From assembly GCA_964650885.1 (NCBI GenBank), contig CAZYXG010000001.1, positions 62,001 to 126,000 of the forward strand: DNA of 64,000 nucleotides. Direction: 5' to 3'. This DNA comes from JAPLFM01 sp964650885 (lineage in GTDB: Bacteria > Bacteroidota > Ignavibacteria > Kapaibacteriales > UBA2268). The notes under the pieces were generated by a model. It searched no databases and had not been told where the DNA came from. It worked only from the letters and a program-made list of their open reading frames with translations. A program made the position numbers and the translations under genes. Shown piece by piece: positions 52,490 to 60,580 of the stretch (positions within the stretch are counted from its first letter, which is position 1; each line of letters begins with the position of its first letter).

Positions 52490-53851
52490 TTGGAAAAAAC
52501 AGTAAAACCAATTGACGACACAATTCAAGAAGTGATTTTCACTTTCACAAAAGAAGAATTACACCCTATCTATGAAGCAGCTTATAAACTACAACGACCG
52601 AAAATAGCTCTTCAAGGATTTAGAAAAGGGAAAGTGCCTCTTCCTATGGTAAAGAAATTTTTTGGTGAGTCTATTGAATCAGATGCTGAACAAGACCACT
52701 TCAATAAAGTATTTTCTGACTTTGTGAAAGAAGATAAACTTACTGTGATTGGCACTCCAGCTATGACAGACGTTAAAAAAGAAAACAATACTCTGGCGGT
52801 AACTATCCAATATGAAGTTTTACCATCATTCGATGTGGTTGGATATAAAGATATGCAAATCAATGAACCAGTTCACGTTGTTACTGATGAAGAAGTTGAA
52901 GGCGAAATCAATATTATCAAAACTCGTATGGGTAAATTAGAAATTGCTGATTCAGCTGCTGATTTATCTCACGTAGTGAAAATTGAAATTTCTGAAATTG
53001 ATAAAGAAACTAATACTCCAAAAGAAGAAAAACAAGAAAACGTAATCCTTTTAAGTGATGTTAAAGTAGATCAACAATTGAAAGATGTTTTGCTTAACAC
53101 AAAAGCAGGTGAAAAAATAACCTTCATTCCAACTGCTGAGTCGAATCCAAATGATGCACATTTCAATATTGCTATTTTGGAAGTGCAAAAACTTTTCCCT
53201 GCTGAATTGACTGAAGAATTAATTTCACAAATTACAGGTGGCAGAATGACTACTGAAGATGATTTGAGAGAAGATATTAATTTGCAATTGCAAGGCGAAT
53301 GGGATAAAAAAGCAAGAAACTTGATGGAAAATCAAATTGTTGACAATTTAGTTGAAGCAAATCCTGTGAAAGCACCTACTGAAATGGTGGAAAGAGTTAT
53401 GCAACAACAATTCCGTAACCTTCTAAGTAGAAACGGTATTAACGAAAAACAAGCTAAAAACTTGAAAATGGATATGTTTCGCACACAATTAGAGCCAGGT
53501 GCAGTTCAAGTTGTTCGCTGGGAATTAATCAGAGAAAGAATTATTGAACAAGAAAAAATTGAAGTTGAAGATTTTGATTTTGAAAATCTTGCAGCTGAAG
53601 AAGCACGTATCAATAATATGGAAAAAGACGCAGTTCTTGCTGATTTGAAAGGCAATGAAAATGTGAAATTCTATTTGCTTAGTAAAAAAGTTATGGATTT
53701 AATCCTTGACTTCGGAACTACTAATGAAGTAGATTTTGCTTTCTTTGAAAATAAAAAAGATACTTTGACTGAAATGTATGGTGGCGAAGATGATCATGTT
53801 CACGATGAACACGAACACCATGATCATGATGGACACGATCACAAACATTAA
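52490..53851 (+). CDS. tig: Trigger factor, ribosome-associated chaperone
   Basis: Folding chaperone at the ribosome exit tunnel, 453 residues. The ribosome-binding signature ALQGFRKGKVPLPMVKKFFG (about 40-59) is intact. The middle PPIase-like domain (about 155-235) is weakly conserved and may not be an active FKBP isomerase. The C-terminal arms follow (EELISQITGGRMTTEDDLRE onward). The last 24 residues after MYGGE are His/Asp-rich (DDHVHDEHEHHDHDGHDHKH), suited to binding Ni, Zn or Cu, a feature usual for SlyD rather than trigger factor. The start is TTG; no ATG lies in the correct place. It heads the tig-rhodanese-clpP-clpX run. Confidence 0.93.
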   Translation: MEKTVKPIDDTIQEVIFTFTKEELHPIYEAAYKLQRPKIALQGFRKGKVPLPMVKKFFGESIESDAEQDHFNKVFSDFVKEDKLTVIGTPAMTDVKKENNTLAVTIQYEVLPSFDVVGYKDMQINEPVHVVTDEEVEGEINIIKTRMGKLEIADSAADLSHVVKIEISEIDKETNTPKEEKQENVILLSDVKVDQQLKDVLLNTKAGEKITFIPTAESNPNDAHFNIAILEVQKLFPAELTEELISQITGGRMTTEDDLREDINLQLQGEWDKKARNLMENQIVDNLVEANPVKAPTEMVERVMQQQFRNLLSRNGINEKQAKNLKMDMFRTQLEPGAVQVVRWELIRERIIEQEKIEVEDFDFENLAAEEARINNMEKDAVLADLKGNENVKFYLLSKKVMDLILDFGTTNEVDFAFFENKKDTLTEMYGGEDDHVHDEHEHHDHDGHDHKH

Positions 53852-53872
53852 TCATTATAAATAAAGAAGAAA

Positions 53873-54184
53873 ATGGCTTACATAGATTTAGAATCAAAAG
53901 AATTTGAAACTGAATTAAAAGAGAAACCAGAAATTGTTTTAATAGATTGCAGAACTCCAGCTGAATTTGCATCTGGGCATTTGAAAAATGCAATTAATTA
54001 CAATTTCAATAGTGGTGAATTTGAAGATATGATTCCACAGTTAGAAAAAGAGCATAATTACTTTATCTATTGTAGAAGTGGAGCGAGAAGTGCAGCTGCT
54101 GCAAACATTTTAATCAATAGCGGATTCTCAAAAGTAACTAATCTTTTAGGTGGAATATTGGGTTGGAATGGCGAAGTTGTTTAA
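53873..54184 (+). CDS. Single-domain rhodanese-like protein
   Basis: 103-residue cytosolic protein comprising one rhodanese domain. It has IVLIDCRTPAEFASGHLKNA at the front and the active-site loop YCRSGARSAAAA with nucleophile Cys in CRSGAR, so sulfur transfer from thiosulfate or persulfide is possible. C-terminal NLLGGILGWNGEVV is the typical end. It lies 21 bases after tig and 77 bases before clpP, in the same direction, within a cluster that normally contains only tig, clpP and clpX. Whether it supports protein quality control or is a chance passenger is not known. The domain call itself is firm. Confidence 0.92.
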   Translation: MAYIDLESKEFETELKEKPEIVLIDCRTPAEFASGHLKNAINYNFNSGEFEDMIPQLEKEHNYFIYCRSGARSAAAANILINSGFSKVTNLLGGILGWNGEVV

Positions 54185-54261
54185 AACTCAATTAATTAAA
54201 TTTTAAATTAATTGAAATTATCTTTCGTCTATATTCTAACTTTATTAATTAAGGAAAACAA

Positions 54262-54894
54262 ATGAATAATTTTTTAGTTCCAATAGTTATTGAGCAAACA
54301 AGTCGTGGCGAACGTTCTTACGATATTTACTCTCGTTTGCTAAAAGAAAGAATCATTTTCTTGGGAACTCCTGTTGATGACCAAGTTGCTTCTAGTATTA
54401 TTGCTCAATTGCTGTTTTTGTCTTCGCAAGACCCAACTAAAGATATTAATCTTTATATCAACTCTCCAGGCGGTAGTGTTGATGCAGGTTTAGCAATCTA
54501 TGATACTATGCAATTTGTGAAACCAGATGTTTCAACAATTGCTATTGGTATGGCTGCTTCTATGGCACAAGTTCTATTATGTGCTGGAGCAAAAGGTAAA
54601 CGTTTTGCTTTACCTAATACTCGCATTATGATGCACCAACCTTTGGGTGGTACTCGTGGTCAAGCAACTGATATTGAGATTTATACTAAAGAAATGATGA
54701 GAATGAGAGATAACTTATTCAATATCATTAGTAAACATACTGGTAAAGATTTCGAAACAATCAAAAAAGATGCTGATAGAGATAACTATATGTCTGCTGT
54801 AGCAGCTACAGAATATGGCATAATTGACAAAACTTTGGAAAGAATTACAGAAGAATTAAATACTCCTAAATTATTAGAAGATAAAAAAGACTAA
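54262..54894 (+). CDS. clpP: ATP-dependent Clp protease proteolytic subunit
   Basis: Serine protease that forms the barrel-shaped Clp degradation chamber with ClpX or other AAA+ caps. Residues: nucleophile Ser100 (IGMAASMAQ), His125 (IMMHQPLGG) and Asp174 (ADRDNYMSA). The N terminus has the axial-loop string VIEQTSRGERSYDIYSRLL and the oxyanion GGSVDAGLAIYD. Length of 210 residues matches the family. An AAGGA element lies 7 bases before the ATG, a good ribosome site. It is followed by clpX at 11 bases, the classic arrangement. Confidence 0.98.
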   Translation: MNNFLVPIVIEQTSRGERSYDIYSRLLKERIIFLGTPVDDQVASSIIAQLLFLSSQDPTKDINLYINSPGGSVDAGLAIYDTMQFVKPDVSTIAIGMAASMAQVLLCAGAKGKRFALPNTRIMMHQPLGGTRGQATDIEIYTKEMMRMRDNLFNIISKHTGKDFETIKKDADRDNYMSAVAATEYGIIDKTLERITEELNTPKLLEDKKD

Positions 54895-54905
54895 CAAAAG
54901 CATAA

Positions 54906-56228
54906 ATGTCAAAAAACAAATCAAATAGTGGTCCTTTTGGGGAATTAACTTGCTCATTTTGTGGGAGATCTTCCCGTGAAGTGGCTAGTTTAATAGAAGG
55001 TCCTGAGAACATCTTTATTTGCGATGTTTGTATTGAAAAATCAATTGAAATAATCGGAAAGAATAAGAAAAATAAAAATTCTTTCGATTCAGATTTTTCT
55101 ACAAACAAGCCATCTAAATTGAAGATTAAGCTTGATGATTACGTAATAGGTCAAGAAAAAGCAAAGCAAATTTTAGCAGTTGCTGTTTATAATCATTATA
55201 AGAGAATTTCTAGTCAATCAAAAGATAATGAGTATAAAAATGTGGAACTAGAAAAAAGTAACGTACTTTTACTAGGGCCTACAGGAACAGGTAAAACTTT
55301 ACTTGCTAAGACCTTAGCACGTGTACTTAATGTTCCTTTTGCAATTGCAGATGCCACAACAATTACTGAATCTGGTTATGTAGGAGACGATGTTGAATCT
55401 GTTCTTCTTCAATTACTTCAGAATTGTGATTACAATGTGGAGCAAGCTGAAAGAGGAATCATCTATATAGACGAGATAGATAAAATTGGAAGAAAAAGTG
55501 AATCTTCTAGTATAACTAGAGATGTTTCTGGCGAAGGTGTCCAACAAGCTTTACTTAAAATGCTTGAAGGAACCAGAGCTGGTGTGCCACCAAAAGGCGG
55601 AAGAAAACACCCAGAACAACCACTTATCTATATAGATACTAAGAACATTCTTTTTATTTGCGGTGGTGCATTTGAAGGATTAGAAAAAATTATTCTTCAA
55701 CGCAAGAAAAGTGCTTCTATCGGATTCACAGCTCAAGCTGGAAATATAGTTGAAGAAACTTACGAACTTTTGCAATCTGTTGAACCAGACGATTTAATCA
55801 AGTATGGCTTTATTCCAGAATTAATTGGTCGTTTACCTGTTATTACAGCACTGCAAGATTTGTCGGAAGAAGCAATGCTCGACATTATGACAAAGCCAAA
55901 AAATGCTACTGTTAAACAATATCAAAAGCTTTTAGATTTCGATAATGTCAATTTGAAATTCGATGACGATGCTTTGCTTTCAATTGTGAAAAAAGCTTTG
56001 GAACGCAAAACTGGTGCAAGGGGACTCAAGTCAATAGTTGAAGAAGTAATGCTTGAAGTGATGTTCACTTTGCCAGATATTGAAAATATAGATACTTGTA
56101 CTATTACAAAAGACTGTGTTGAGAAGACTGGAAAACCAATATTCACATTCAAGTCCACTACAAATTCCGATGATTTGATAGACGAAACTAAAAGCATATC
56201 AAACCAAAACGACCACAATGTAGCTTAA
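54906..56228 (+). CDS. clpX: ATP-dependent Clp protease ATP-binding subunit ClpX
   Basis: AAA+ unfoldase that recognises tagged proteins and feeds ClpP; 440 residues. The N-terminal zinc-binding domain has Cys16, Cys19, Cys39 and Cys42. Walker A GPTGTGKT is at 124-131, the pore loop GYVGDD at 156-161, Walker B IIYIDEIDK at 184-192, an RKH-type loop GGRKHPEQ, and the ClpP-docking IGF tripeptide in KKSASIGFTAQ. All functional elements are intact. The last 25 residues are a polar extension. It lies 11 bases after clpP and ends at a strong terminator. Confidence 0.98.
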   Translation: MSKNKSNSGPFGELTCSFCGRSSREVASLIEGPENIFICDVCIEKSIEIIGKNKKNKNSFDSDFSTNKPSKLKIKLDDYVIGQEKAKQILAVAVYNHYKRISSQSKDNEYKNVELEKSNVLLLGPTGTGKTLLAKTLARVLNVPFAIADATTITESGYVGDDVESVLLQLLQNCDYNVEQAERGIIYIDEIDKIGRKSESSSITRDVSGEGVQQALLKMLEGTRAGVPPKGGRKHPEQPLIYIDTKNILFICGGAFEGLEKIILQRKKSASIGFTAQAGNIVEETYELLQSVEPDDLIKYGFIPELIGRLPVITALQDLSEEAMLDIMTKPKNATVKQYQKLLDFDNVNLKFDDDALLSIVKKALERKTGARGLKSIVEEVMLEVMFTLPDIENIDTCTITKDCVEKTGKPIFTFKSTTNSDDLIDETKSISNQNDHNVA

Positions 56229-56233
56229 ATTCA

Positions 56234-56271
56234 AAACCCCAAACTTATTAAAAGATTTGGGGTTTGTTTTT
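56234..56271 (+). terminator. Rho-independent terminator after clpX
   Basis: Arms AAACCCCAAA (56234-56243) and TTTGGGGTTT (56256-56265) are perfect, followed by GTTTTTATTTC. It may also work for the convergent cinA on the opposite strand because an A-rich stretch lies on the other side. Confidence 0.88.
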
Positions 56272-56292
56272 ATTTCTCTATTTATTTTTTAT

Positions 56293-57546
56293 TTAATTAA
56301 GCTTCAATCTAAAAAACAGTTCATTAATGGCATAAGAAACAGATAGTTCTCTATTTATAGCTCTATTGTTGCCAAATTTATACATTTTAGCAATATTTTC
56401 ACCTTCAATAGAAATTCCTATCCAAACAGTGCCGACAGGTTTTTCAGGAGTTCCACCATCTGGGCCTGCAATCCCTGTAATAGAAATCCCAACACTAACA
56501 TGATGAAGCTTACGAACATTCTCACTCATTTGCAATGCAGTTTCTTGGCTAACTGCTCCAAATTTCTCCAATGTACTTTCAAGTACACAAAGTCTTTCTA
56601 CCTTTGCTCTATTGCTATAAGTTAGTTCTCCACCTATAAATACCTCAGAACTGCCTGGCAATTCAGTAAATGCTGCTCCAAGAAGTCCACCTGTACAAGA
56701 TTCTGCTACTGCCACAGTTAATTTCTTATCTTTTAAATATTGAATCAATGTTTCTAAATTATTCTCATCGCCAATACTTATGATACTTTCGTTTATTTTT
56801 GATTTAATAAATTCTAAGTATCCATTTAACTTAATTTGGCATTTTTCAAAATTAGATTCCTGTACTCCAAGTCTAATTTTAACTCCACGATAGGATGGGA
56901 GATATGCCAAAGATGATTTGTTATCTAAAAATGTATTAACATCGCCAATCATTTCTTCTAAGGTTGATTCAGGGACTCCACCAGTTTGAATTGTAAGATA
57001 TGATACTACATTATGATTTTTATTTGCAATTTCATCAATAATTAGCTGTTTAAGGTGGTCATTGAAGATAGCATTCATTTCATATGGTACACCTGGCATT
57101 GAAACTAAATATTTGCCATTTGAAAGAAACAACATTCCAGGAGCAGTTCCTACAGAATTGCTTAATACTTTACTATTCTTTGGCACCAATGCTTGCATAC
57201 GATGTACTTCTTTCAGTTCTCTTCCACGTTTAAAAAGAAGTGATTTTATATTCTCAAATGTAATTTCATCTAAATGCAATTCATCATTGAAATAATCACA
57301 CAAAGTTACTTTCGTAATATCGTCATGAGTTGGACCAAGACCACCAGTAACTAAGATAATATCGGATAATACAAATAGTCTATCAAATTCTGATTTAATT
57401 ATCTCTTTGTTGTCTGCAACAGTAGAATGAAGAACTACTTTAGCTCCTAATTTGGATATTTCAGCACCAAGCCAAGCAGCATTGGTATTTATAGTCTGAC
57501 CAATTAGTAATTCGTCTCCTATTGAAAGCAATGATATTTTAAGCAT
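56293..57546 (-). CDS. CinA-family protein (nicotinamide-nucleotide amidase / ADP-ribose pyrophosphatase type)
   Basis: 417-residue two-domain protein. The N-terminal molybdopterin-binding-like (MoCF/COG1058) domain has ISIGDELLIGQTINTNA, VTGGLGPTHDDIT and VGTAPGMLF. The C-terminal CinA domain has VAVAESCTGGLLGAAFTELP, GGELTYSNRAKVE and GIAGPDGGTPEKPVGTVWIG. The C-terminal domain of characterised members deamidates nicotinamide mononucleotide (PncC activity), recycling NAD by-products; the N-terminal domain of some acts on ADP-ribose. It is convergent with clpX and downstream of the rpsA terminator, so it needs its own promoter. Confidence 0.92.
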   Translation of the reverse strand: MLKISLLSIGDELLIGQTINTNAAWLGAEISKLGAKVVLHSTVADNKEIIKSEFDRLFVLSDIILVTGGLGPTHDDITKVTLCDYFNDELHLDEITFENIKSLLFKRGRELKEVHRMQALVPKNSKVLSNSVGTAPGMLFLSNGKYLVSMPGVPYEMNAIFNDHLKQLIIDEIANKNHNVVSYLTIQTGGVPESTLEEMIGDVNTFLDNKSSLAYLPSYRGVKIRLGVQESNFEKCQIKLNGYLEFIKSKINESIISIGDENNLETLIQYLKDKKLTVAVAESCTGGLLGAAFTELPGSSEVFIGGELTYSNRAKVERLCVLESTLEKFGAVSQETALQMSENVRKLHHVSVGISITGIAGPDGGTPEKPVGTVWIGISIEGENIAKMYKFGNNRAINRELSVSYAINELFFRLKLN

Positions 57547-57559
57547 AATTCAAGCTCTT

Positions 57560-57597
57560 CAAAAAAAAAGAGGGTAAACAAAATGTTTACCCTCTTG
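57560..57597 (-). terminator. Rho-independent terminator after rpsA
   Basis: On the minus strand, arms AAGAGGGTAAAC and GTTTACCCTCTT flank a short AAAAT-type loop and are followed by nine T. Strong intrinsic terminator separating rpsA from cinA. Confidence 0.93.
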
Positions 57598-57622
57598 ACG
57601 AATATAATTGGAATTATTAGAA

Positions 57623-59479
57623 TTAGTTTTTCAATAATTCAGATAAATCATCTTTTTTCTCATTCAAAACAGCTGTTTCATTCATAAAGTCAGCTATTTC
57701 ATCTGGAGAAGCTTGTACTATAGTGTCTGGCGAATATTTGTCAGCATTAGGTACAGGGTGGTTAGTGTTGTATGTATCAATCTCAGATTGATTTTTATTT
57801 CTTAAGTTTTCAACCACAGAAAGAACGATTTTTTTAGATTCTTTGTCGAATTCAACAACTTTCAAAGGCAATACATCACCAAGTTTGAAGAAGTCGCTAA
57901 TTACTCTTACTGGAGCAAATGACAATTGAGAAACTGGTACGAAACCATCAACACCATCAGGTAATTCTACGATTACACCTTTTTCGATAATGCGTTCGAT
58001 TTTAGCTTCTGTTTCAGCATCTACACCATATTTAGTTTCGAAAACATCCCAAGGATTATTTTCAATTTGTTTGTGTCCTAAGGCAATTCTTCGTTGGTCA
58101 GCGTCAATACTAATAACTAATACTTCGATATTATCGCCTTTTTTCACGAATTCACCTGGATGGCGAATTTTCTTTGTCCAACTCAAGTCACTGATGTGAA
58201 CTAAACCGTCAACACCTTGCTCTAATTCAACAAATACTCCGAAGTTAGTTAAGTTACGAACTATACCTTTATGTTTTGAATCAATAGGGTATTTTTTCAT
58301 AAGGTCTTGCCAAGGATCTGGTTCTAATTGTTTCATTCCCAAAGCAAGTTTTTTAGAATCTTTATCAATGTTTAAAACAACAGCTTCAACAACTTGTCCC
58401 ATAGAAACAACTTGTGATGGATGTTTAACGTGTTGAGTCCAAGACATTTCAGAAATGTGAATCAATCCTTCAATACCTTTTTCGATTTCAATGAAAGCAC
58501 CGTAATCAGTCAAGCTAACAACTTTACCTGAAACTTTAGTGCTGATTTCATATTTCTCGCCAATGTTATCCCATGGATGTTCAGTTAGCTGTTTCATACC
58601 TAATGAAATACGTTTTTTCTCATTATCGAAATCAAGCACAACAACTTTGCAAACTTGATCCAAAGATACAACTTCAGAAGGATGAGAAACTCTTCCCCAA
58701 GATAGGTCAGTGATGTGTACTAAACCATCAACACCACCCAAATCAACAAACACACCGAAATCAGAAATAGCTTTAACAGTTCCTTCAAGAACCAAACCTT
58801 TTTCTAATTTAGAAATAATTGCATTTCTTTGCTCGCCAAGTTGCTCTTCAAGCAATACTTTATGGCTGACAACAACGTTTTCGCTAGGGTGATTAACTTT
58901 AACAACTTTAATGTCAATAACTTTATTAATCCAAGAATCGAAATCACGTACTGGACGTACATCAATTTGAGAACCAGGAAGGAAAGCTTCGATACCCATA
59001 AGATCGACAACCATACCACCTTTAATTCTTCTAAGGATTTTAACTTGTGTAATTTCTTGAGTTTCGTGTAATTTAAGAATATCTTCCCAAAGACGCATAA
59101 AATCTGCTCTTCTACGAGATAAAATTAATTTACCAGTGTTATCTTCCATTTTCTCAACGTAAACGTCGATTTCATGTCCGATTTCATAGCTTTCAGAATT
59201 CAATAATTCACTGCGAGGAACAACACCAAGAGATTTAAACCCTATGTCAACAAAGATTTCGTCTTTAGTTAGGTTTACAATGATACCATGTACCAATTCG
59301 TCTTCTTTAATGATTTGAGTAGCAGTATTAGTCATACCTGCAAAAATGTCATCTGGCATTTCCCAAGTATCAAAATTGCCCTCTAGGATTTGTTCAACAG
59401 TTGGTCTTGCGACTCTTTGAACAGGAGAAGCAACAGCTGCTTCCATTGGGTTTAATGTGTTTTCGTTATTATCTGGCAT
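57623..59479 (-). CDS. rpsA: 30S ribosomal protein S1
   Basis: mRNA-binding ribosomal protein of 618 residues with six S1 (OB-fold) domains: starts are recognisable at ELVHGIIVNLTKDEIFVDIG (about 58), TQVKILRRIKGGMVVDLMG, VLEGTVKAISDFGVFVDLGG, VSGKVVSLTDYGAFIEIEKG, HKGIVRNLTNFGVFVELEQG and AKIERIIEKGVIVELPDG. Domains 3-5 carry the conserved GLVHISDLSW-type strand. The N-terminal 50 residues (NPMEAAVASPVQRVARP) are an added Ala/Pro-rich region. The C-terminal 60 residues are acidic. It is transcribed leftward from the 309-base divergent region shared with the NYN gene. S1 in this phylum is important because many mRNAs lack a Shine-Dalgarno. Confidence 0.96.
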   Translation of the reverse strand: MPDNNENTLNPMEAAVASPVQRVARPTVEQILEGNFDTWEMPDDIFAGMTNTATQIIKEDELVHGIIVNLTKDEIFVDIGFKSLGVVPRSELLNSESYEIGHEIDVYVEKMEDNTGKLILSRRRADFMRLWEDILKLHETQEITQVKILRRIKGGMVVDLMGIEAFLPGSQIDVRPVRDFDSWINKVIDIKVVKVNHPSENVVVSHKVLLEEQLGEQRNAIISKLEKGLVLEGTVKAISDFGVFVDLGGVDGLVHITDLSWGRVSHPSEVVSLDQVCKVVVLDFDNEKKRISLGMKQLTEHPWDNIGEKYEISTKVSGKVVSLTDYGAFIEIEKGIEGLIHISEMSWTQHVKHPSQVVSMGQVVEAVVLNIDKDSKKLALGMKQLEPDPWQDLMKKYPIDSKHKGIVRNLTNFGVFVELEQGVDGLVHISDLSWTKKIRHPGEFVKKGDNIEVLVISIDADQRRIALGHKQIENNPWDVFETKYGVDAETEAKIERIIEKGVIVELPDGVDGFVPVSQLSFAPVRVISDFFKLGDVLPLKVVEFDKESKKIVLSVVENLRNKNQSEIDTYNTNHPVPNADKYSPDTIVQASPDEIADFMNETAVLNEKKDDLSELLKN

Positions 59480-59788
59480 ATAAGTCTCCAGCAGTAATTA
59501 TGTGATAGTGAAACAAACAAACAACATTCTGTTGTTCTTGATTTAAGTATAGCTTACAAAAATAAGCATTTAATTTTAATAATAAAAATTATCAACTGAA
59601 TTAATTGAAAAATGTAAGTCAATAACTCTATTTTATGATAATAATAATTTATTTTGTGAGATTTATTGCTAATTTTGGTTAAAATTATTTTGTACTTTTG
59701 TAATTTTGTTAAAATAACTTGACAGTGTGTGTAAAGTTGTCTTAAATAATGATTTTTTAAAATATTCTATCTAAATGGAGTTTGTGTT
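59480..59788. promoter_or_regulatory. Divergent regulatory region between rpsA and the NYN gene (309 bases)
   Basis: AT-rich gap without any coding sequence. On the minus strand a TAnnTTTG match (TATTTTTG, 59564-59557) may serve rpsA, 77 bases before its start, but no -33 TTTG is at the usual distance. On the plus strand there are a TACTTTTG match (59693-59700) with TTTG 15 bases upstream (short spacing) and a TTGACA (59719-59724) with an AT-rich -10-like run at 59743-59750. Which one drives the NYN gene is undecided. Confidence 0.5.
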
Positions 59789-60580
59789 ATGTCAGGTAAA
59801 ATGACAAAAATAGCAGTGTTTATTGATGGGAACTTCTTCCTTAAAGTAAATACTTATTATAGATATCATCATGAGAGAAGAAGCAATATTAGTTTTAGAG
59901 GGCTTTTCGATTTTATAAGAAACGAAGTTTCTATATTAGAAAAAACAGAGGCTAATTATTGTCAAATAGTTGAATCTCATTGGTTTAGAGGTAGATATTC
60001 TACTGTGAATTTGGAAAAAAGATATCCAGATGAGCAACAAAGAATGACTCAAATGACTAATGAAAGAAAAATTGATGACACTTTTATGCATCAGGGTATA
60101 GTTACTCATTATTTCCCAGTTGCTTACGATTATAAAACAAATGAATACGAAGAAAAAGGTATTGATGTTTGGCTATCTTTGGAAGCTTATGAAATAGCTA
60201 CTTTAAAGAAATTTGATGTTATGGTTTTAATTGCTGGCGATTCTGATTACGTGCCTTTAATTCGTAAAATTAATGGTATTGGCACAAGAGTAATGATTCT
60301 TGGATGGGATTTTGAATATGAATCTTATAATGAATCGCAAGCTAGAACTTTCAAACATTATACTCGCACAAGCCAATCGTTAATTGAAGAGTGTAGTTAT
60401 CCTATAATGATGGATAAGAAAATTGATGATAGAACAAGTAAAAATAGTTCTGTTATAAATTCTATCTTTAACTTTGTACAGCCATATCAAACTGGTGGTT
60501 CAGGTGGTGGGCATTACAATAAGTCTGCTAACGCTAATATTAATGCAAATATAGGAAATACGCCTAGCGAAACAGTTTAG
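59789..60580 (+). CDS. NYN-domain (LabA/DUF88) protein
   Basis: 263-residue protein with the PIN-like NYN ribonuclease fold. KIAVFIDGNFFLKV near the N terminus gives the first catalytic Asp-x-x-Asn set, and VMVLIAGDSDYVPLIRKI gives the Asp-x-Asp set; GTRVMILGWDFEYE follows. The acidic residues needed for metal binding are present, so RNase activity is plausible. The last 60 residues are Gly/Asn/Ser-rich and disordered (GGSGGGHYNKSANANINANI). The family has roles in RNA processing and in LabA circadian output in cyanobacteria; the target here is unknown. It overlaps the glgA gene by 4 bases, convergent. Confidence 0.88.
   Translation: MSGKMTKIAVFIDGNFFLKVNTYYRYHHERRSNISFRGLFDFIRNEVSILEKTEANYCQIVESHWFRGRYSTVNLEKRYPDEQQRMTQMTNERKIDDTFMHQGIVTHYFPVAYDYKTNEYEEKGIDVWLSLEAYEIATLKKFDVMVLIAGDSDYVPLIRKINGIGTRVMILGWDFEYESYNESQARTFKHYTRTSQSLIEECSYPIMMDKKIDDRTSKNSSVINSIFNFVQPYQTGGSGGGHYNKSANANINANIGNTPSETV

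Noticed and set aside
53721..53993. Minus-strand open frame opposite the trigger factor tail
   Set aside because: It is the reverse of the His-rich codons and runs across the tig/rhodanese junction; no family resemblance.
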